Assembly (NCBI GenBank): GCA_949358305.1 | Contig: OX442314.1 | Span: forward strand, 31,925,608-31,989,607 | Direction of reading: 5' to 3' | Source: Strigamia acuminata | Taxonomy: Eukaryota > Arthropoda > Chilopoda > Geophilomorpha > Linotaeniidae | Length of the DNA: 64,000 nucleotides | Shown here: piece by piece, positions 42,401-53,072 of the stretch | Layout of the letters: the number at the start of each line of letters is the position of its first letter | How positions within the stretch are numbered: position 1 is the first letter of the stretch | Position numbers and translations under genes: made by a program | The notes under the pieces: model-generated | The model's input: only the letters and a program-made list of their open reading frames with translations | What the model was told of the DNA's origin: nothing | Databases searched by the model: none

Positions 42401-43615
42401 CCTTACGGACCTTTTGACTGCCTCAGCGTTGACTTGTCTGGTCCAAAGCCGAGAACTAGAAAGAATAACACGCATATTTGTGTAATACTTGATATAGCTA
42501 CACATTGGCCGGAATTATTTCCAATGTGTAATCCGACCGCAATTAAAATTGCTAATTGCATATATCACTTATCAATAACTTTTGGTTTTCCAAGACAAAT
42601 TATAAGTGATAATGGGCCACAATTTCGATCATTGGTCTATAAGGAATTTTGCAAAAAATTCGGAATGTCACCAAAAACGACATCAATATACCATCCACAG
42701 GCAAACCCTGTGGAAAGAACAAATAGGGATATTAAATACATGGTTTCAATTTATTTAGATATTCACGACCAATGGGATGAATATCTACGCGAATTCGCAT
42801 TCAGTTTAAGAACGACTGTAACAAGAGGCAGAGATTATTCTCCTGCTTTCTTGAATTTTTTCCGCGAATTACGTATTCCGTGGGATCCAAGGATTCCCGA
42901 CGGAATTTTGGTTATTGACCCAAAAAATCCGCACTTGTATGTGCAGAAATTAGAAGCAATTATCGCGGAGACGTATCAACATATGATGTCTCATATTTTG
43001 GATTTAAGGCGTCGAGTCGATGCCGAAAAATCAGACAAAAAATTCGATAATTTCAGACAAAACGATTTAGTCTGGAGAGAGTCACATATTCTCTCAAATG
43101 CCGCAAAAGGAATTTCTGCCGGTATTTCTCCAAAAAGAACAGGGCCATACGTAATTGTAAAAAGATTGCAAGGTGGCGCCTTTCAACTTCGTCGACTAGC
43201 TGATAATAAAAATTATCCAGCAGTCCACGGCACCGAATTACAGCCGTATTTTCCTAAGTTCAACCAAGAAATTTGGTTGGAAGGGGAAGAAGTAGGTCAA
43301 AAAACGAAAAACATCGTAAATACTTTGGATGACTCACAATTGTCCAAAATTCCTATTGACACGGAATCGAATTCGATTGGAATATCGAAACCAAAAAATG
43401 ACGAAGTCGCCCAAATCGATAAACGACTTGAAAATGTTTCTCTCGATGAAAATCTAGAAAAAGAAATATTTTTAGAAGATGAAACTTCATCAAAAAATAA
43501 AGAAAACTCATCTGACACTCAAAACGACTCAGATGACAATCTAAACAAACTGGATTGTTCTTCGAAGAAATCAAAGTACAATTTGCGACCCCGCGTTCCG
43601 CGAGTCGCGAAATAA
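39428..43615 (+). CDS. pol: Pol polyprotein: protease, RT, RNase H, integrase
   Basis: It has the same domains as 1412-5599: LDSGA protease (D124 counted from the GTG at 39455), YLDD at 469-472, RNase H D618 and integrase D993, D1052, E1087. The D-E spacing of 34 residues fits retroviral-type integrases. Residue 512 is Lys and residue 941, in the integrase zinc-finger region, is Arg. Neither is a catalytic position. Confidence 0.95.
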   Translation, partial: LIDADPSGLVDPASPPKSESENEVLKLLEKVEIILDEVILPEDVKNNNSNLQTEVDRPSSVPETPGIEECIKLFAATTLETNELLDELPLEPPIAMPSKLRKFECKVAGIPNSQDLPTLKLETLKGVITGMLDSGANKSFLATSVINQLGLEKYMRPIGPGVRVTTASEEVTPDGTIHLSFRWTHGTLRHPFIVIPNKYPMVLLGCDFMNKLGIQPNPQTMSWNFLQPVDANLSYIPQALLDRYIEKLEEPDSSFVTFAKADAASVTQSKIDEQNFIQKLVEEANLNLEQSNLLEKMLIKHKKIISKEPGKTHLVQHKIELDTDKPIRVPFKSINPQKREIIRQLCQDKIDKDIVVKAEGDYGMRPVLVMRPGNDPRLCIDFRPINTHTKYNPPQMPTIEEIMREIGEFEWVSTIDLTKGYWQIELREEDKVKTAFWSPMGRLMFKVMPFGLVNAPTTFQELMEKVLGDVYRKFAWAYLDDIIVVSKSFEEHVKHLDIVFAKLQEANLHAHPGKTHLCRKKLIFLGYKVGVNGLSVDPKKVAAITEFPAPTNLKELQRFLGMVNFFHRLIKNLATVAEPLRPLLKKDADFEWELHHQAAFDAIKNLLTNAETMKMPDLYSPFIVHTDASRQGLGAALTQKKIVDGEDIEMPCVYASRSLQPAEKNYTVTELECLAVVWGLRKFRPYLEYTTFTVQTDHQALKWLMSLADPSGRLARWQMELMAYSFEIQYVKGPLNVVAEALSRAPVSAPDDPEDDGDNDDLLSYCPSPCRSWQMGKLNELPKSIIVNEEDNNIVTFCHKIHDPSGTPDIELRAMMAKQFELPTTNVLIKAFAAKIAKQLDCDPPTRNDIIEAQKQDKFCQIIRNFIVNKIYPEYLYNAPNKNHFKRVASTYLIEDDMLLHYHPTSTDELGEDGRVLKVVVPKKLIYKIIWLMHGHPLSGHPGIARTMYRTRRVYTWKGMKRDITRFIQHCQGCQACKPRSKTEMEAAQMGPYGPFDCLSVDLSGPKPRTRKNNTHICVILDIATHWPELFPMCNPTAIKIANCIYHLSITFGFPRQIISDNGPQFRSLVYKEFCKKFGMSPKTTSIYHPQANPVERTNRDIKYMVSIYLDIHDQWDEYLREFAFSLRTTVTRGRDYSPAFLNFFRELRIPWDPRIPDGILVIDPKNPHLYVQKLEAIIAETYQHMMSHILDLRRRVDAEKSDKKFDNFRQNDLVWRESHILSNAAKGISAGISPKRTGPYVIVKRLQGGAFQLRRLADNKNYPAVHGTELQPYFPKFNQEIWLEGEEVGQKTKNIVNTLDDSQLSKIPIDTESNSIGISKPKNDEVAQIDKRLENVSLDENLEKEIFLEDETSSKNKENSSDTQNDSDDNLNKLDCSSKKSKYNLRPRVPRVAK

Positions 43616-43625
43616 CTTTTCTTTC

Positions 43626-43697
43626 ACCTTTTGAAAGTTCCCAAAAGGTTCACGAGAGCAAACTCGTGACGTCATCAATAGTCCGCTATTCGATGAC
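43626..43697 (+). other. Three adjacent hairpins between pol and ORF3
   Basis: Same as 5610-5681. Stems are at 43626-43649, 43650-43669 and 43671-43697. Confidence 0.6.
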
Positions 43698-43709
43698 AAA
43701 CGTCTATAA

Positions 43710-45500
43710 GTTGTTATAATTAATGACTTTCCGGGGTTTTTCCTGTCAAAAGCGCTCCGAGCTGCCGCCGCGCAGCTCCTAGTCGACGAAAATCGACAGC
43801 TGACTCGTCAACTCGAGGCAGATGAGAACGCGCGCTGCGCACTCCCTTTCTTCCGCGAGGACGAAATTCCGGCTCCGACGCCAATCTTTTCCGCGCCGCA
43901 AGACGAGGATTTGAGGGTGGGACGACTCCCTCCCGCTGGATCAAGCACTGGACCACAGCGACGTGAATCCAGCCGCGACCGAGAGGAGCAACAGAGGCGA
44001 TCGCGCCCCTACACCACGGACGCGCCACCGAATCGTCCACCGTCGCGAAGAGGCCGAACTCCGGAGTCTTTATTCTCCTCGTCCTCCCAGAGCGTGGAAT
44101 CCGACACGACCGTCAAATCCGCACGCAGTGGCAGAACGGCGTCCACTTACAGAGTGGACAACCCCGCCATTCCATACGCAATGCGTCGTGTTGTCGGGGA
44201 TATCTCCCCCGACTTTAGCGTGCCTGTGCCAGGACACGCTAGCCGCTTGCCGGAGCATGGATATGTTGCCCGCTTGCCTGCCGGAGTTAGTAACTTACAG
44301 CTCCGGCCGTTTTTCAACGAGTCTTTCGGACCCCAGTGGACCTGCTACGAGCAGCAACCCATTAGAGCGCAGCAAGAAGTGCTCAAGAAGCTGGACGCCT
44401 ACCAAAGCGCCCAGCTAGCCGAATCACAGAAGGATTGGCAGAGACTAGCTGAAAGGCTAGAACTCTCCGACATCAAAACGATTGATGATCCCCGTCTGAT
44501 GGATTTTCAGCGTCAGCTGATTTCGGGGATGACCAGGGTGTTGTACCCTGGTGTTCTTCCTTCGCCAGGACAGGCGTTGGCGGCCATTACCTACCTGTGG
44601 ACCGCCCCGATGGGCCTGTCGGAGGATAAAGTCGAGTTGTGGTACCACATCAGACTGGACCCGCCTACGATTCTAGCCGAATTAATAAAGCAGATCGTAG
44701 CAAACGGCGAAACTGAAGAAGAAGCCGCCGTTCGGTTGAGGACCGAATGGTCATTTGCGAAGGCCACGGCGCAGCAGGCTCGAAGTGTTCCGCCTCCCGC
44801 TACCTGCGCCACAGCAGCCGCGTCATTAGCTGCTTTCCAGTCGGCTCAAGAAGCGCCTGGATGTTCTTTTTGGGCGGAGAACCGAAGAAGTTCTCAAACT
44901 CCATCCGGAGTTCAAGCGGTGACGATGCCCCGCATGCTCCCAGGTGCTGGTCGAGCCCAAGGACGAGGGAATTTGCCCTCGCCAACCTCCGCACCCGCGT
45001 TGGTTTTTGCTGGTTCGCTGAGCCAGTTCGACGACGTCGGAGAAGAGGACTCACGTCCGCCGCCGCCGCCGCCGTCAGTCAAGCCAATGAAGAAGGAATC
45101 GGCCTTCAAAACGTTGATGCGGTTGTATCCGCATTTTTACTTAACGCCGGACACACGGACGGTGTTAAGTAACGACAGTCAACTCTCGAGGCGAGTGTTT
45201 ATGTGGCTCGAAGACCACATCCGGGTGTTGAGCCCTCCGTCGATTCTCCATGATCGGCTCCTGAAGGCGCGATTGGCGCCAATGGATCCAATTGAGTTCG
45301 CGGCCATGGGGTTCTTCAACCGAGCCAATTCCGCAAGGATCCTCCAGGTTTGGCTTCACGTCAACCCTGGAATGGTCTCCGGACCAAACGCAGGTCGCGA
45401 CCTGTGTATCGTCAACGAGCGATCAGATCCGCGGAACAACGCCACGGACATGATGCGCCCGTCGACGCCTGAGAAGAGTCAGGGCATGGACGAATCTTAA
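43710..45500 (+). CDS. ORF3 of the Gypsy-type element, unknown function
   Basis: It is the counterpart of 5694-7484 with an identical translation. Open from 43710 and without an early AUG, it needs splicing or another non-standard route for expression. A TTG at 43911 is the earliest initiator-like codon other than a CTG or GTT. No envelope hallmarks are seen. Confidence 0.7.
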   Translation, partial: VVIINDFPGFFLSKALRAAAAQLLVDENRQLTRQLEADENARCALPFFREDEIPAPTPIFSAPQDEDLRVGRLPPAGSSTGPQRRESSRDREEQQRRSRPYTTDAPPNRPPSRRGRTPESLFSSSSQSVESDTTVKSARSGRTASTYRVDNPAIPYAMRRVVGDISPDFSVPVPGHASRLPEHGYVARLPAGVSNLQLRPFFNESFGPQWTCYEQQPIRAQQEVLKKLDAYQSAQLAESQKDWQRLAERLELSDIKTIDDPRLMDFQRQLISGMTRVLYPGVLPSPGQALAAITYLWTAPMGLSEDKVELWYHIRLDPPTILAELIKQIVANGETEEEAAVRLRTEWSFAKATAQQARSVPPPATCATAAASLAAFQSAQEAPGCSFWAENRRSSQTPSGVQAVTMPRMLPGAGRAQGRGNLPSPTSAPALVFAGSLSQFDDVGEEDSRPPPPPPSVKPMKKESAFKTLMRLYPHFYLTPDTRTVLSNDSQLSRRVFMWLEDHIRVLSPPSILHDRLLKARLAPMDPIEFAAMGFFNRANSARILQVWLHVNPGMVSGPNAGRDLCIVNERSDPRNNATDMMRPSTPEKSQGMDES

Positions 45501-45539
45501 ATTGGATTCGTTCATTTCTCTCCATGTAAGATTCGTCTT

Positions 45540-45552
45540 AAATGGGGGGATG
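45540..45552 (+). other. Polypurine tract
   Basis: AAATGGGGGGATG directly precedes the 3' LTR. The hairpin across the ORF3 stop (45489-45537) ends just upstream. Confidence 0.8.
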
Positions 45553-46506
45553 TGTGGTGATCTCAAATATTTCACCAACTTAGAAGATAAATTAATTGTG
45601 TCTTCTAATTAATTTGACTGTGGCACACGCCAAGTCGAATCATGTGACGAAGGGGAGGAAACTTCCCTAGGCACATATCATCCCAGGTTGGCTGGGGTGA
45701 AAACGGTAATTAACCGTTATGGTGCAATATTGGGCAATAATCCTTTGTTGCACCAGTTTCAGCTAATTGCGCAGATTATCTGCGCAATATTGAAGCGTGC
45801 CGGGCTCGCGCCCTAGCTTCAATCGGGACTCTAATCACAACATCACAACCCACAACATCACTGCGATATTTGCTCCGACAATACGTATTGACAGTGGACC
45901 GTGATACGATTAGTTTTACCTGCTATTTTTGTACAAGAAACGTACAAAGCCAGCAATTCAGCTTGAATTAGCCGTCGCTAATTCCAGCCATCGAGAAGAA
46001 GAAGTTTCCCGACGATCGTGAACCATCGCCGTCGCTGCCGCGCGAACGCCAGCCACCGCCATCGTACGAGAGCCGGACGCCTGTAGCCGTCAACCACCGC
46101 CATCGAGCCGTCGCACGAGCCGCAGAAGGACCCACGAGAACCATCGTCGCCAGGACCATCGTTCGTGAGTCGATTAACGAAGACATTTTGCCTTCGTAAC
46201 AACTCCAAGTTGTTAAGCGCCATCGCCGCGCTTTGTAGCTCGTAACAGTCGTTACGAGCCCTCCATTGTTTTTCCCGCTCATTATTTTGCGACATTGTCG
46301 CTTCGTATTATCTTTACTAGTCATTGTAATTTAACTGAATAAATATATTGTGAATTTTATTGATAAAAACTGTCTTTTTATTCCTATTCTTATAAATTAA
46401 CCCTAGATAATTTTCGGCCGCGATATAAGTCTTATTTTAGCATTCACCTGCGGTTTCCGAGCATATTAATTAGTAATTTGTTCGAAATAACCCGGATCGC
46501 AGCACA
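45553..46506 (+). repeat. 3' LTR of the complete Gypsy-type element
   Basis: It matches 7537-8490 in the parts compared and is clearly different from its own 5' LTR at 35385-36337. Confidence 0.93.
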
Positions 46507-46844
46507 ATTATTATTGCAATAAAAAAACTTGCAAATGTAAACAAACCTTAGAAAATATTTATTACCACACTATTGTGCATGAAACACACGGAAAATGTAA
46601 TATATCTTGCGCTAGCTGATAGTTTCGATTAGACCACAACAGACCACCAAAACTATCCAATGTCTCAAATGTCGGCAGTGTCGTCGGGTTAGCAGTGGGA
46701 ATGTCCTTTCTTTCTCATATTTAGTTTTCGAATCAATCTTGGTGGCCAACTTGTCCAAACTAGAGCTGCATCAAATTGGACCAAAAGTTAAGCACGTTTG
46801 TTACCTGTTGTCATCCCAGAATGCAGTGCGGCTATATATTATGT
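46507..46844 (+). repeat. Second-period copy of 8491-8828
   Basis: Right flank of the Gypsy 3' LTR with the 40-codon conserved frame at 46715-46834. Confidence 0.55.
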
Positions 46845-47073
46845 TGCACTGTAAGCGATCAATGCCCTTTTGTGCCGTGCCTTGCGAGTTTGGAGACCTA
46901 ACCTAACCTAATTCAAATTTTAATATTAACACCCTCCCCCAAATAGTGACCAAGAAAACGATCATGCGGAAAAGGAAAAGAATCGTTACGCCTGGTGCAG
47001 TGGCAGCGATCGGTAATGGGCGGATGATTGGTAGTGTCGCTGTAGAAAATAATACATGCGCGTGGGATAAGCT
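46845..47073. other. Unassigned spacer with three CCTAA units
   Basis: Counterpart of 8829-9057. The CCTAA run is at 46897-46911. No gene is seen. Confidence 0.4.
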
Positions 47074-47398
47074 ACTACAGTTTGCGCCCGATATGTTGAT
47101 GCTAAATTCGTACTGCGCATCCTATATTCTGCGCAGAGAATTTTCCAATTCCAGTTGTTATTTAGCAGTAGTTAGCCTAATATTAGGCCTAATAATGCTA
47201 AAATAAAGCAAATAAACAACAATAAACTCATCATTAAAAGTAACTTACAAAATATTTTTGTTTATTTACCTTATTTTAGCATTATTAGGCCTAATATTAG
47301 TCTTAATACTGCTAAATAACAAATTGAATTGGAAAACCGTCTGCGTAGAATGTGATTCGCAGTAGGAATTTAGCATCAAGACACTGGGCGCGAATTGT
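47074..47398. repeat. Imperfect foldback, second-period copy
   Basis: Counterpart of 9058-9382, with the same two arms around an AT-rich centre. Confidence 0.6.
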
Positions 47399-47548
47399 AG
47401 GTTTGGTCTATGTTTTGTTTTTGCTTGGCATGTTATTTATTTAAACAAAGTTTCAAATTGTATTATATACGTATATTGGCTACACAAGTATATATTCAAA
47501 TCTGATTTTTGAGATTAATGTTTGAATAAGTTTCTAGAGTAATGTGAC

Positions 47549-48436
47549 CACAGAATAATACAGAATGGCCACTTCACCGCCATCTTGAATATGGACGAAG
47601 CCAATCGGCGACACAACTCCCTGGTGGTGGCGATGGTGGTTACACTAGCAGACAACGTTATATAGTTATATATGGTAGTTATGGTTTTACATGTTATGTT
47701 TTGCCAATATTTGCATGACATTCGCTTGTGATGTAATTTTTCTAAAGAATTTTTGGCAGAAAAATAAACAATTGTATCTTTTGTCAGTTTCCTGCATTCG
47801 TTTTTATTTTCATCACTTTTTAAATGTCAAAATCAAAGGGGCACCATTGCTTTGCTATTGGATGCATAAGCAATAGAGAAGCATGTCCAGGATTATCTTT
47901 TTTTTTCGATTTTCTAATGAAAAGGATGCTTTGAGATAATATAATAATTAATTCTTAGTAATGAAATAAATTTTATTAAAAATTAAAATTAAAAATTTTA
48001 AAACTAATTGTATTTTTTTATGAAATATTAAATTAAATTTTATTCCAAATAAAAAGGATGCTTTGAAAGTAATTTAATAATTAATTCCAATGCAAAAAGT
48101 TCAAATTATTTGTTTTGTACTTTTTTTTTAAGATAAAAATTCATAGAAATTAATGAAAAAATAAGAAATGTATCAAATAAGTAAAGAAAATACTGATAAA
48201 CTACTAGTCAGTGAATAAATACATAGTTTAGCAAACATATCTTCGAGTAATTATTTTTTGAACTCCATTTGAAACTTCCAAACAAAAATTTAAAGCCATT
48301 CCCTGCTTGTTTGTTGTCTGTTGCCATATAAACCACCATCGCTGCCACTGGTCGCGCTGCAGTCGTTGTGACGCAACAATGACTTCAGTCAACATCAAAC
48401 GCGGTGGGCGGAGTGGTCATTCTGTGTTATTCTGTG
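47549..48436. mobile_element. MITE, 888 bp, second-period copy
   Basis: Counterpart of 9533-10420, with ATGTGAC at 47542-47548 and 48437-48443. Confidence 0.75.
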
Positions 48437-48443
48437 ATGTGAC

Positions 48444-49003
48444 AATAAATTTGTTACTTACCGTTACCACGCAATCAGCACACGTTCATTTTTAACACGT
48501 CATTTGAATTGACCGAGTTTGAACCTTTTGAATGAATGTCACGTGAGAGTCTATCTAAATATTAGAATAGTTCGTAATTTCAAGAAATGTTTCATCCAGT
48601 TAGGTTATACAATTTTTACCGTTTCCACCATTTGACCTCGCTGCATCCATGCTGTTTTGCAGTCCACTATTGCCACCTGGCGAAGAAATAGTCAAACTGA
48701 CAAAAACGCTCCAAAGTCTTACATTTTGCCAGTTTATTTCTCGCCATACTGCAATGGTAAAATTTAAAACAATTATGAAATATTATAAACTATATTCCTT
48801 TTTTACGGGTATTTTGTTTTACATAAACCAATAGGCCTAAGATAAATAAAGTAGAAATTAATTCCAACATTAAAGTGGGAAATGGAGTAAATAATCATCA
48901 GACCTCCACAAATTTTAAAAATAATAATTAAAAATAGATGTATAAACACGTATAAACATGTATAAGCATACTAGAAAATTGAACGCAGCAAGACATAGAC
49001 ACA
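48444..49003. other. Gene-free spacer
   Basis: Counterpart of 10428-10987. Nothing further is seen. Confidence 0.4.
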
Positions 49004-49008
49004 CCGTA

Positions 49009-49524
49009 TGTGAAAACCGACACGATTTTACACGTTTTAATTATTATTGCCATTGTTTATTTGTTTTTTATAATGATGTGAAATTTTGATATATTGTTGA
49101 TTTTAATTGTTCATTGATCGTTGTATTAATTTGATTTGATGAGTTATTGATTTTGATTACATTTTATTTTAAACCCTTTTGAAATTGTATTTGTTTAGTT
49201 AAAAATAATTGTTTTTCACCTTAAACCACTTATCTTTTCCATTCCAAGAATTCACCTACTTTTAAATGTGTAACCAATTATCTTGTGCTCCCTTTTTGGA
49301 GCGCGTCATCTTTTCTCTGTGCGCTTTACTTGTAGCACAGAAGCGTTAGTCATTTCCTTTTTGTACATTTAATTATCGTTGTTTTAAAGAAAGAATAAAC
49401 CAATCTTGAAGAAGTTTTGAACCAACAAGTCGACTTTTTTATTTCTCAAAAACTACATTTTAATTTGAAGTCATTATTGTTATTCAGGGAACTAATTATC
49501 CGCAATACCTTATTGCATTTCAAA
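49009..49524 (+). repeat. 5' LTR of the second BEL/Pao copy
   Basis: 516 bp, equal to 10993-11508 in the stretches compared. The tRNA-Phe primer site follows at 49527-49544. Confidence 0.93.
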
Positions 49525-49585
49525 TTTGGTGCCGAAACCCGGGAAACATCTAAGTAATTCCACACATCATACGCTCAACCACAAA

Positions 49586-50770
49586 ATGGTGCGCGTATAC
49601 GAGATAAAGAGGCGAGCGCTCACGACGGCCATTGCTACTGCCAACGCCCTAATGACCACTATCACCACGGGAGTCAACAACGCAGCCCTATTGTCGAAGG
49701 ACGAACTCGCCCTTTGGTCGCAACAACTCAACCAAAAATTACTAAGAGCACAAAAATCGTTTGAAGTCTGTTTGGAGCAAGCCAAGTCGGAACACGAGAT
49801 CGATGAAACAATGGGCGATATGGATGCGACAGAAGACAGAGCAGTCGCTACAAAGGCAACGATAGACAGGTACATTCGAATAAATTACCCGCCTGTTCCA
49901 CCTGTAGTCGACGCTCCGCTACCCGCACCCAAGCCGATTGACCACGACGCGCTCGTCGCAGCCGTGACCGCCGCTGTGACCGCCACCGCTCGAGCCACTC
50001 CGCCGCCTGTAATCCACCAAAACGTAAGAAGAAAACCGTTAGAAATCCCCAGGTTCGATGGGAAACGACCCGAGGACTGGGGAGGTTTCTGGAAGACTTT
50101 TTGCGTGCAAGTCGCGGACGACGTGACGCTCGACGAGGAGCAAAAACTGCTGCACTTACGTGCTCACCTGCTCGGCGACGCGATGGAGGAAATTAGAACA
50201 CTCGAAATAAACGCCGCTAACTACGCCGTAGCTGTAAACCGACTGACGAAAAAATACTGTGACCGGGCAGTGTTGGAAAACAGGTTTTTGTCTAACTTAT
50301 TAAATTTGCCAATCATTAGTAGTGAACGAGACATTGTTGGACTACAAAAACTTCACTGGCACGTGGAAATAAACGTGGAAAACTTGTCGAATATCGAAGT
50401 TCCGCTCGTAGAAATCCAACGGATGCTGTTCCCCGTCCTGGCCGCAGCCATTCCGAGAACCGTGATGCGCAAATATGATGACGACTGCGAGGGCGAACGA
50501 TTGGTAATCAGATTAATGTCGTGGGTACGAGAATTTTTATTAAAGGAGAATCGATACGAAATGATGATAAACCAACAAAAAACGATCAAAACACCCGCGC
50601 TAACTGACCCGGCCAAAGGAAGTGGAGATTCGAAGGGAAAGTCACATCGACGCAGAGGAGGAGCCAAGGAGAGCTCCGTAAACTCACTCTCGGTGGTAAT
50701 GAATAAATGTCAATTCTGCTCTTCCAGTGAACACAGCCGAAAAACGTGCCCACTCTCAGTGGAAGAGTGA
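49586..50770 (+). CDS. gag: Gag of the second BEL/Pao copy (ends at an early TGA)
   Basis: Its translation is identical to 11570-12754: DUF1759-type core, one CCHC knuckle, then the premature TGA at 50768-50770. Confidence 0.85.
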   Translation: MVRVYEIKRRALTTAIATANALMTTITTGVNNAALLSKDELALWSQQLNQKLLRAQKSFEVCLEQAKSEHEIDETMGDMDATEDRAVATKATIDRYIRINYPPVPPVVDAPLPAPKPIDHDALVAAVTAAVTATARATPPPVIHQNVRRKPLEIPRFDGKRPEDWGGFWKTFCVQVADDVTLDEEQKLLHLRAHLLGDAMEEIRTLEINAANYAVAVNRLTKKYCDRAVLENRFLSNLLNLPIISSERDIVGLQKLHWHVEINVENLSNIEVPLVEIQRMLFPVLAAAIPRTVMRKYDDDCEGERLVIRLMSWVREFLLKENRYEMMINQQKTIKTPALTDPAKGSGDSKGKSHRRRGGAKESSVNSLSVVMNKCQFCSSSEHSRKTCPLSVEE

Positions 50771-52399
50771 AGAAGGAAAATTCAAGCGCAAGGAACATGC
50801 ATGAGATGTTTAGGCAAAACACCCCATAAAACTGAGGAATGCCGCACCACCATGAAGTGCTTTTGATGCGAAGGCCTACATCACACTCAAATCTGCGATC
50901 AACCACGAGTCAACCCGATCGACAACAATGCGTCAAAAACACACGCCTCTGCAGTCGTGAGTAGAAACAATCGAAAATACGAGTTTTTAATGGTGATGAT
51001 GGTGAATGTGATTGGTGAAAAAATAACGAAACCAGCCGTGTGCTACGTCGATGGCGGGGCACAACGGACATTCATAAGAACTGACTTGTCAAGAAAATTA
51101 AATCTAAAAATTATAGGAATCGAGCAAATGACTTTATCCGTGTTTGGTCGCGAGCCGACGACTGGAGTCCACAACAAGGTGGAGTTAACTCTCACTCCAA
51201 CGCACGCCGACGCGCCTCGCATTACAATCGAAGCAGTAGAGATCTTACACGTGACGTCGACGCCTTGCGAAGTCCCGAATGAATACTTAGGCAAAAAATT
51301 AGAGGAGAAGGGAGTCCGAGTGACATGCAAACAAGTGGCCCTACACTCCGACGAGGTGGATCTGCTGATCGGAGTCGATAATTACTGGAAAATTACAACA
51401 AAAAGAACGGAATTCATCGAAGACAACCTGATAGCAGTCAACACAAATTTTGGGTGGACACTGCATGGACAGACTACCAATGGCGTTCACATCCTGGCGT
51501 CAACAGTGAGGACAAATCGAATAACTCTTGTACGCTCCACAGATGACATTATGAAGAATCTCTGGGAATTGGAGACCATTGGAGTCCAGCATGAATCGAT
51601 CACAGATACGGACGAAACTGAAGTTTTGCGCAAGTTCAACGAGTCGATACGATGGACTGGAACCAACTACTCAGTCGGACTGCCCTGGATCGTCGACAGT
51701 CACGAGCTCGAAGACAACTTCACTGTTGCCGAGCAACGCTTCTTGAACCTGCTCAGAAAATTTCAACGACAGCCCAATTTATATTTAGAATATAAGAAGG
51801 TTATCGAGGAACAGCTGGAACAGGGCATCGTGGAAGAAGTGACCGGAGAGACGTCCAATCCAATTTATTACATGCCACACAGGCCAATAATAAAAGAAGA
51901 GCTAGTCACAACAAAACTGAGGATCGTGTTCGACGCGTCAGCCCATCGGAAGGGACAGCTATCACTAAACGATTGCCTATCTAAAGGTATAAATTTTTTG
52001 CCATTCCTAATTGTTGTGTTGATGAAGTTTAGACTACGAAAAATCGCTGAGACGTCGGATATTCGCAAGGTGTTCCACATGATCGAAATTGAAGTCAAAG
52101 ATCGAGACGTGACACGCTTTCTATGGGTTTGCGCAGACTGGGACGGAACGGGACGAGCCAAAATTCGAATACTACGCCAAACACGTGTTTTTTTCGGCGC
52201 AGCACCCAGCCCTTTCCTTCTGAATGCGACCATCAAGCGCCACATCAAGATCTACCAAGACAAATACCCCGCTACATACGAATTACTTTGTCGATTTTTA
52301 TACGTGGACGATTTGATCACGTCGGTGGATGACATTGACCAAGCAGTAAAGACATTCGAACAAGCTCGCGAAATGCTCGCATCGGCCGGCATGCAACTA

Positions 52400-53072
52400 C
52401 CGTCTTCCCCCGAACATAACGTCATGACGTTATATTCAAGTTTTTTCGAAAATCGCTGTTTTCGAAAGTTTTAGCGATTTCTCGAATATAACGTCACTTC
52501 CAATATAACGTCATGACGTTGTATTCGAATACAACGTCATGACGTTATATTCGAGTGCATTGACGGGTGCGATGCCGGGAAGCATTGCAGGTGCGCTTTT
52601 AACGGGCGCAATGCCGAAAAAACAAATTCGACACGAATTTTGACAAGAATTGGACACGAATTGGATACGAATTAAACACAAATTATCAGGGCCGTGTCGA
52701 CCTATGAGGCGAAGAGGCGGCCGCCAGGTGGCCATGCCGTGGTATGTAAATTTACCAAGGCATGGCCACCTGGCGGCCGCCTCTTCGCCTCATAGGTCGG
52801 CACGGCCCTGCGAATTATACACGAATTGGACACGAATTGTAAAACGAATTGTACACGAATTGTAAAACAAATTGTACACGAATTTGACACGTATTGTAAA
52901 ACAAATTTGGCACGAATTGTCCAATTTACATGCTCAATTTCTGATTTTTCTGATTTTTCAAAAGTTGCATGAAAAAGTACGAATATAACGTCATGACGTA
53001 GTGTTTGAATAAAACGTCAGGTGTCGTTGTATTCGAACACAACGTCATGACGTTATGTTCGGGGGAAGACGG
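52400..53072. mobile_element. TA-flanked MITE in BEL pol, second-period copy
   Basis: Counterpart of 14384-15056, with TA on both sides. Confidence 0.85.
52687..52810. mobile_element. Nested hAT-type MITE, second-period copy
   Basis: Counterpart of 14671-14794, with the same one-mismatch 8-bp duplication. Confidence 0.82.

Larger units (their letters stand above)
35385..46506 (+). mobile_element. Complete Ty3/Gypsy-type LTR retrotransposon, 11.1 kb, probably recombinant
   Basis: The order is 5' LTR, primer site, gag, frameshift, pol, ORF3, polypurine tract, 3' LTR. All frames are open. The 5-bp flanks (AACAT at 35380-35384, ATTAT at 46507-46511) do not match, and the LTRs differ by several percent. 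Both facts argue against a simple single insertion. The unoccupied counterparts of the two flanks lie about 2.2 kb apart, at 21615 and 23785. Confidence 0.95.

Noticed and set aside
43710-45500. Envelope gene
   Set aside because: No signal peptide, transmembrane segment or cleavage site can be seen, so the env position alone is not enough.
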